A stretch of DNA of 6,216 bases from Armatimonadetes bacterium UBA5419 (lineage in GTDB: Bacteria > Armatimonadota > UBA10988), in contig DHNJ01000240.1 in the NCBI GenBank assembly GCA_002409445.1, positions 1 through 6,216 on the forward strand, read 5' to 3'. Shown piece by piece: positions 5,131-6,216 of the stretch. The position numbers were made by a program, and so were the translations under genes. Within the stretch, counting starts at the first letter, position 1. Every line of letters begins with the position of its first letter. The notes below the pieces were generated by a model that was given only the letters and a program-made list of their open reading frames with translations, was not told where the DNA came from and made no database searches.

Positions 5131-6216
5131 ATGCGAGCCATGGTGAGTCCGCTCCAGACCGCGCTTGATGCCTGGCTGGCTGCTGGCGACCCGACGCTCG
5201 AGGGTCCGCTAACCGCCGAGCTGAGCCGGCTGACGGCCGCCGCGCGCGGCCCGGAGTGGCGCGAGCATAACTGGGACTCGTACCGCTGGGACCAGTTCCA
5301 GCGCGAGTCCTGGTACGTCACCGTGCCCTTCGCCGCCCTCGCCGCCGGCCGCTCGCCCGTCGTCCCCGTGACCGCCGCCGAGCGCCTCCTGGCCCTGCCC
5401 GACCAGCCGGCCGAACACCCCTGGGAGCGCCGTCAGCCCGGCCGCGCCTACCGCCCCTACTGGCGTACGGACAAGCGCTTCCTGACTCTTGTCGCCCAGA
5501 TCGCCGCTCGCTGGCCCACCGACTCGGTGCACCTGCGCCGCGAGCTGCTGCGCCTGGCGGCCAAGCTGCCACCGCGCGACCGCGACCCGGTGCTCCTCGC
5601 CTGCGTCAGCCTGGGCCTGGCCGAGGGCCAGTCGGGCCCGCTGGTACGCGCCGTCCTCGACCGCGCCCGCACCGACGAGCTCGGCGCCCGGGGCGAGCTG
5701 GTCCTCGCGGCCCTGCGCCACTCAGACGGCCTGGCCGAGGCGGAACGCGACCACTTGCTCTCCGAGGCCACCGCCACCGCCCGCCGCACGACCGCCTTCA
5801 TCGCCAGCAACCCCTTCGCCGCCTGCGTCGAGGCGCTGGCGCAGAACGAGCTGGGCAGCGCGGCCGAACTGCTTGAACTGGTCGAGCGCGCGACGCGGCT
5901 CAAGCTGCTCGAGTGGGACGGCTGGCAGTCGGCGCTGCACGCCGCCGGCCGCGCCACGACGCGCCTGGCGCGCCGACTCGGGGCCGAGGTAGTCTACGAA
6001 GTCGCCGAGGGCCTGCTGCGCTGGGCGCGCTGGTTCCCCGGCCTGCAGCCATGGATCTTCGCCGCCGGCGCGCGCGGCGTCGCGGGCGCCGACCAGTCCG
6101 ACCTCGTCCGCCGCGCGCTACAAGGCGCCCGCACCATCCGCCCGACCGGCCACACCGTGCGCGCCGAGGCGATCAGCGTCGCGCTGCTGGTCGCCGCCGA
6201 GGCCGAGTCCGCCGCC
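5131..6216 (+). CDS. Unrecognised, probably all-helical cytoplasmic protein, 3'-partial
   Basis: From ATG 5131 the frame is open for 362 codons to the right edge with no stop. Codon use is strongly C/G-ending, as in the other genes, which marks it as the real frame. Two ATGs (5131 and 5140) and a GTG (5143) are possible starts; none has a good Shine-Dalgarno, so the start is uncertain by a few residues. There is no signal peptide or obvious membrane segment. A tryptophan/tyrosine-rich block covers residues 43-62 (W43, W48, Y51, W53, F56, W61, Y62). After about residue 115 the sequence becomes a series of amphipathic Leu/Ala/Arg-rich helices (for example LRRELLRLAAKLPPRDRDPV, ELVLAALRHSDGLAEAERD, AAELLELVERATRLKLLE), reminiscent of an alpha-solenoid such as HEAT or TPR repeats, but no consensus repeat is clear. 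A second Trp-rich stretch, RWARWFPGLQPW, lies at 297-308. I do not recognise the family; a scaffold or protein-interaction role would be only a guess. Confidence 0.8.
   Translation, partial: MRAMVSPLQTALDAWLAAGDPTLEGPLTAELSRLTAAARGPEWREHNWDSYRWDQFQRESWYVTVPFAALAAGRSPVVPVTAAERLLALPDQPAEHPWERRQPGRAYRPYWRTDKRFLTLVAQIAARWPTDSVHLRRELLRLAAKLPPRDRDPVLLACVSLGLAEGQSGPLVRAVLDRARTDELGARGELVLAALRHSDGLAEAERDHLLSEATATARRTTAFIASNPFAACVEALAQNELGSAAELLELVERATRLKLLEWDGWQSALHAAGRATTRLARRLGAEVVYEVAEGLLRWARWFPGLQPWIFAAGARGVAGADQSDLVRRALQGARTIRPTGHTVRAEAISVALLVAAEAESAA

Noticed and set aside
4059..5168. A 369-codon plus-strand open frame opposite the DUF1080 gene.
   Set aside because: The minus-strand frame encodes a complete, recognisable signal peptide and DUF1080 domain. 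The plus-strand frame is low-complexity Arg/Ala/Val-rich sequence with no family resemblance, a usual by-product of high GC.
5209..5992. Several open frames on both strands within the right-end region.
   Set aside because: The frame starting at 5131 is open to the edge with the window's normal codon pattern and a balanced protein composition. The others are Arg/Ala/Ser/Pro-rich shadows.

Overview
The window is very GC-rich (about 70% by eye) and densely coded, with C/G-ending codons, good Shine-Dalgarno sites on several genes and short gaps. This fits a high-GC bacterium. The gene mix (a DUF1080-type secreted hydrolase, a short TfoX_N protein, a Clp-like AAA+ protein and a periplasmic-binding-protein fold) would suit Chloroflexota or a neighbouring high-GC phylum. 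No marker here fixes the taxonomy, so this is a weak inference.

Layout, left to right. (1) Positions 3-662, plus strand: the 3' end of a gene for a proline-rich linker followed by a sugar-binding-type periplasmic-binding-protein domain. Most of its second lobe is missing, and the break falls at a 40-base AT-rich patch (541-580). (2) 711-1328, plus: a complete beta-carbonic anhydrase. (3) 1410-3677, plus: a two-module Clp/Hsp100-like AAA+ protein with a divergent Clp N-domain. Its first ATPase module is intact; its second has lost nearly all ATPase residues. (4) 3674-4003, minus: a small TfoX N-terminal-domain protein, tail to tail with the Clp gene and sharing the four bases CTAG of the two stop codons. 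(5) 4011-5045, minus: a secreted DUF1080 (3-keto-disaccharide hydrolase family) protein, 7 bases upstream of the TfoX-like gene and probably co-transcribed with it. (6) 5131-6216, plus: a 362-codon reading frame that runs off the right edge, an unrecognised, probably all-helical cytoplasmic protein divergent from gene 5.

The first three genes face the same way with gaps of 48 and 81 bases, each gap holding inverted repeats near the ribosome binding site. Genes 5 and 4 form a two-gene minus-strand unit. Genes 5 and 6 diverge from an 85-base intergenic region. No shared pathway links all the genes.

The most interesting item is the Clp-like protein. Module 1 keeps the ATPase residues but has lost the aromatic substrate-gripping pore residue. 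Module 2 keeps the GYVG pore loop but has lost Walker A Lys, Walker B Glu, the sensor-1 Asn and the apparent arginine finger. A ClpP-loop-like LGF tripeptide remains in module 2. The second item worth checking is the chimeric-looking junction in gene 1, which may be a genuine deletion scar or an assembly artefact. I saw no RNA genes, CRISPR arrays, insertion sequences or attachment sites.
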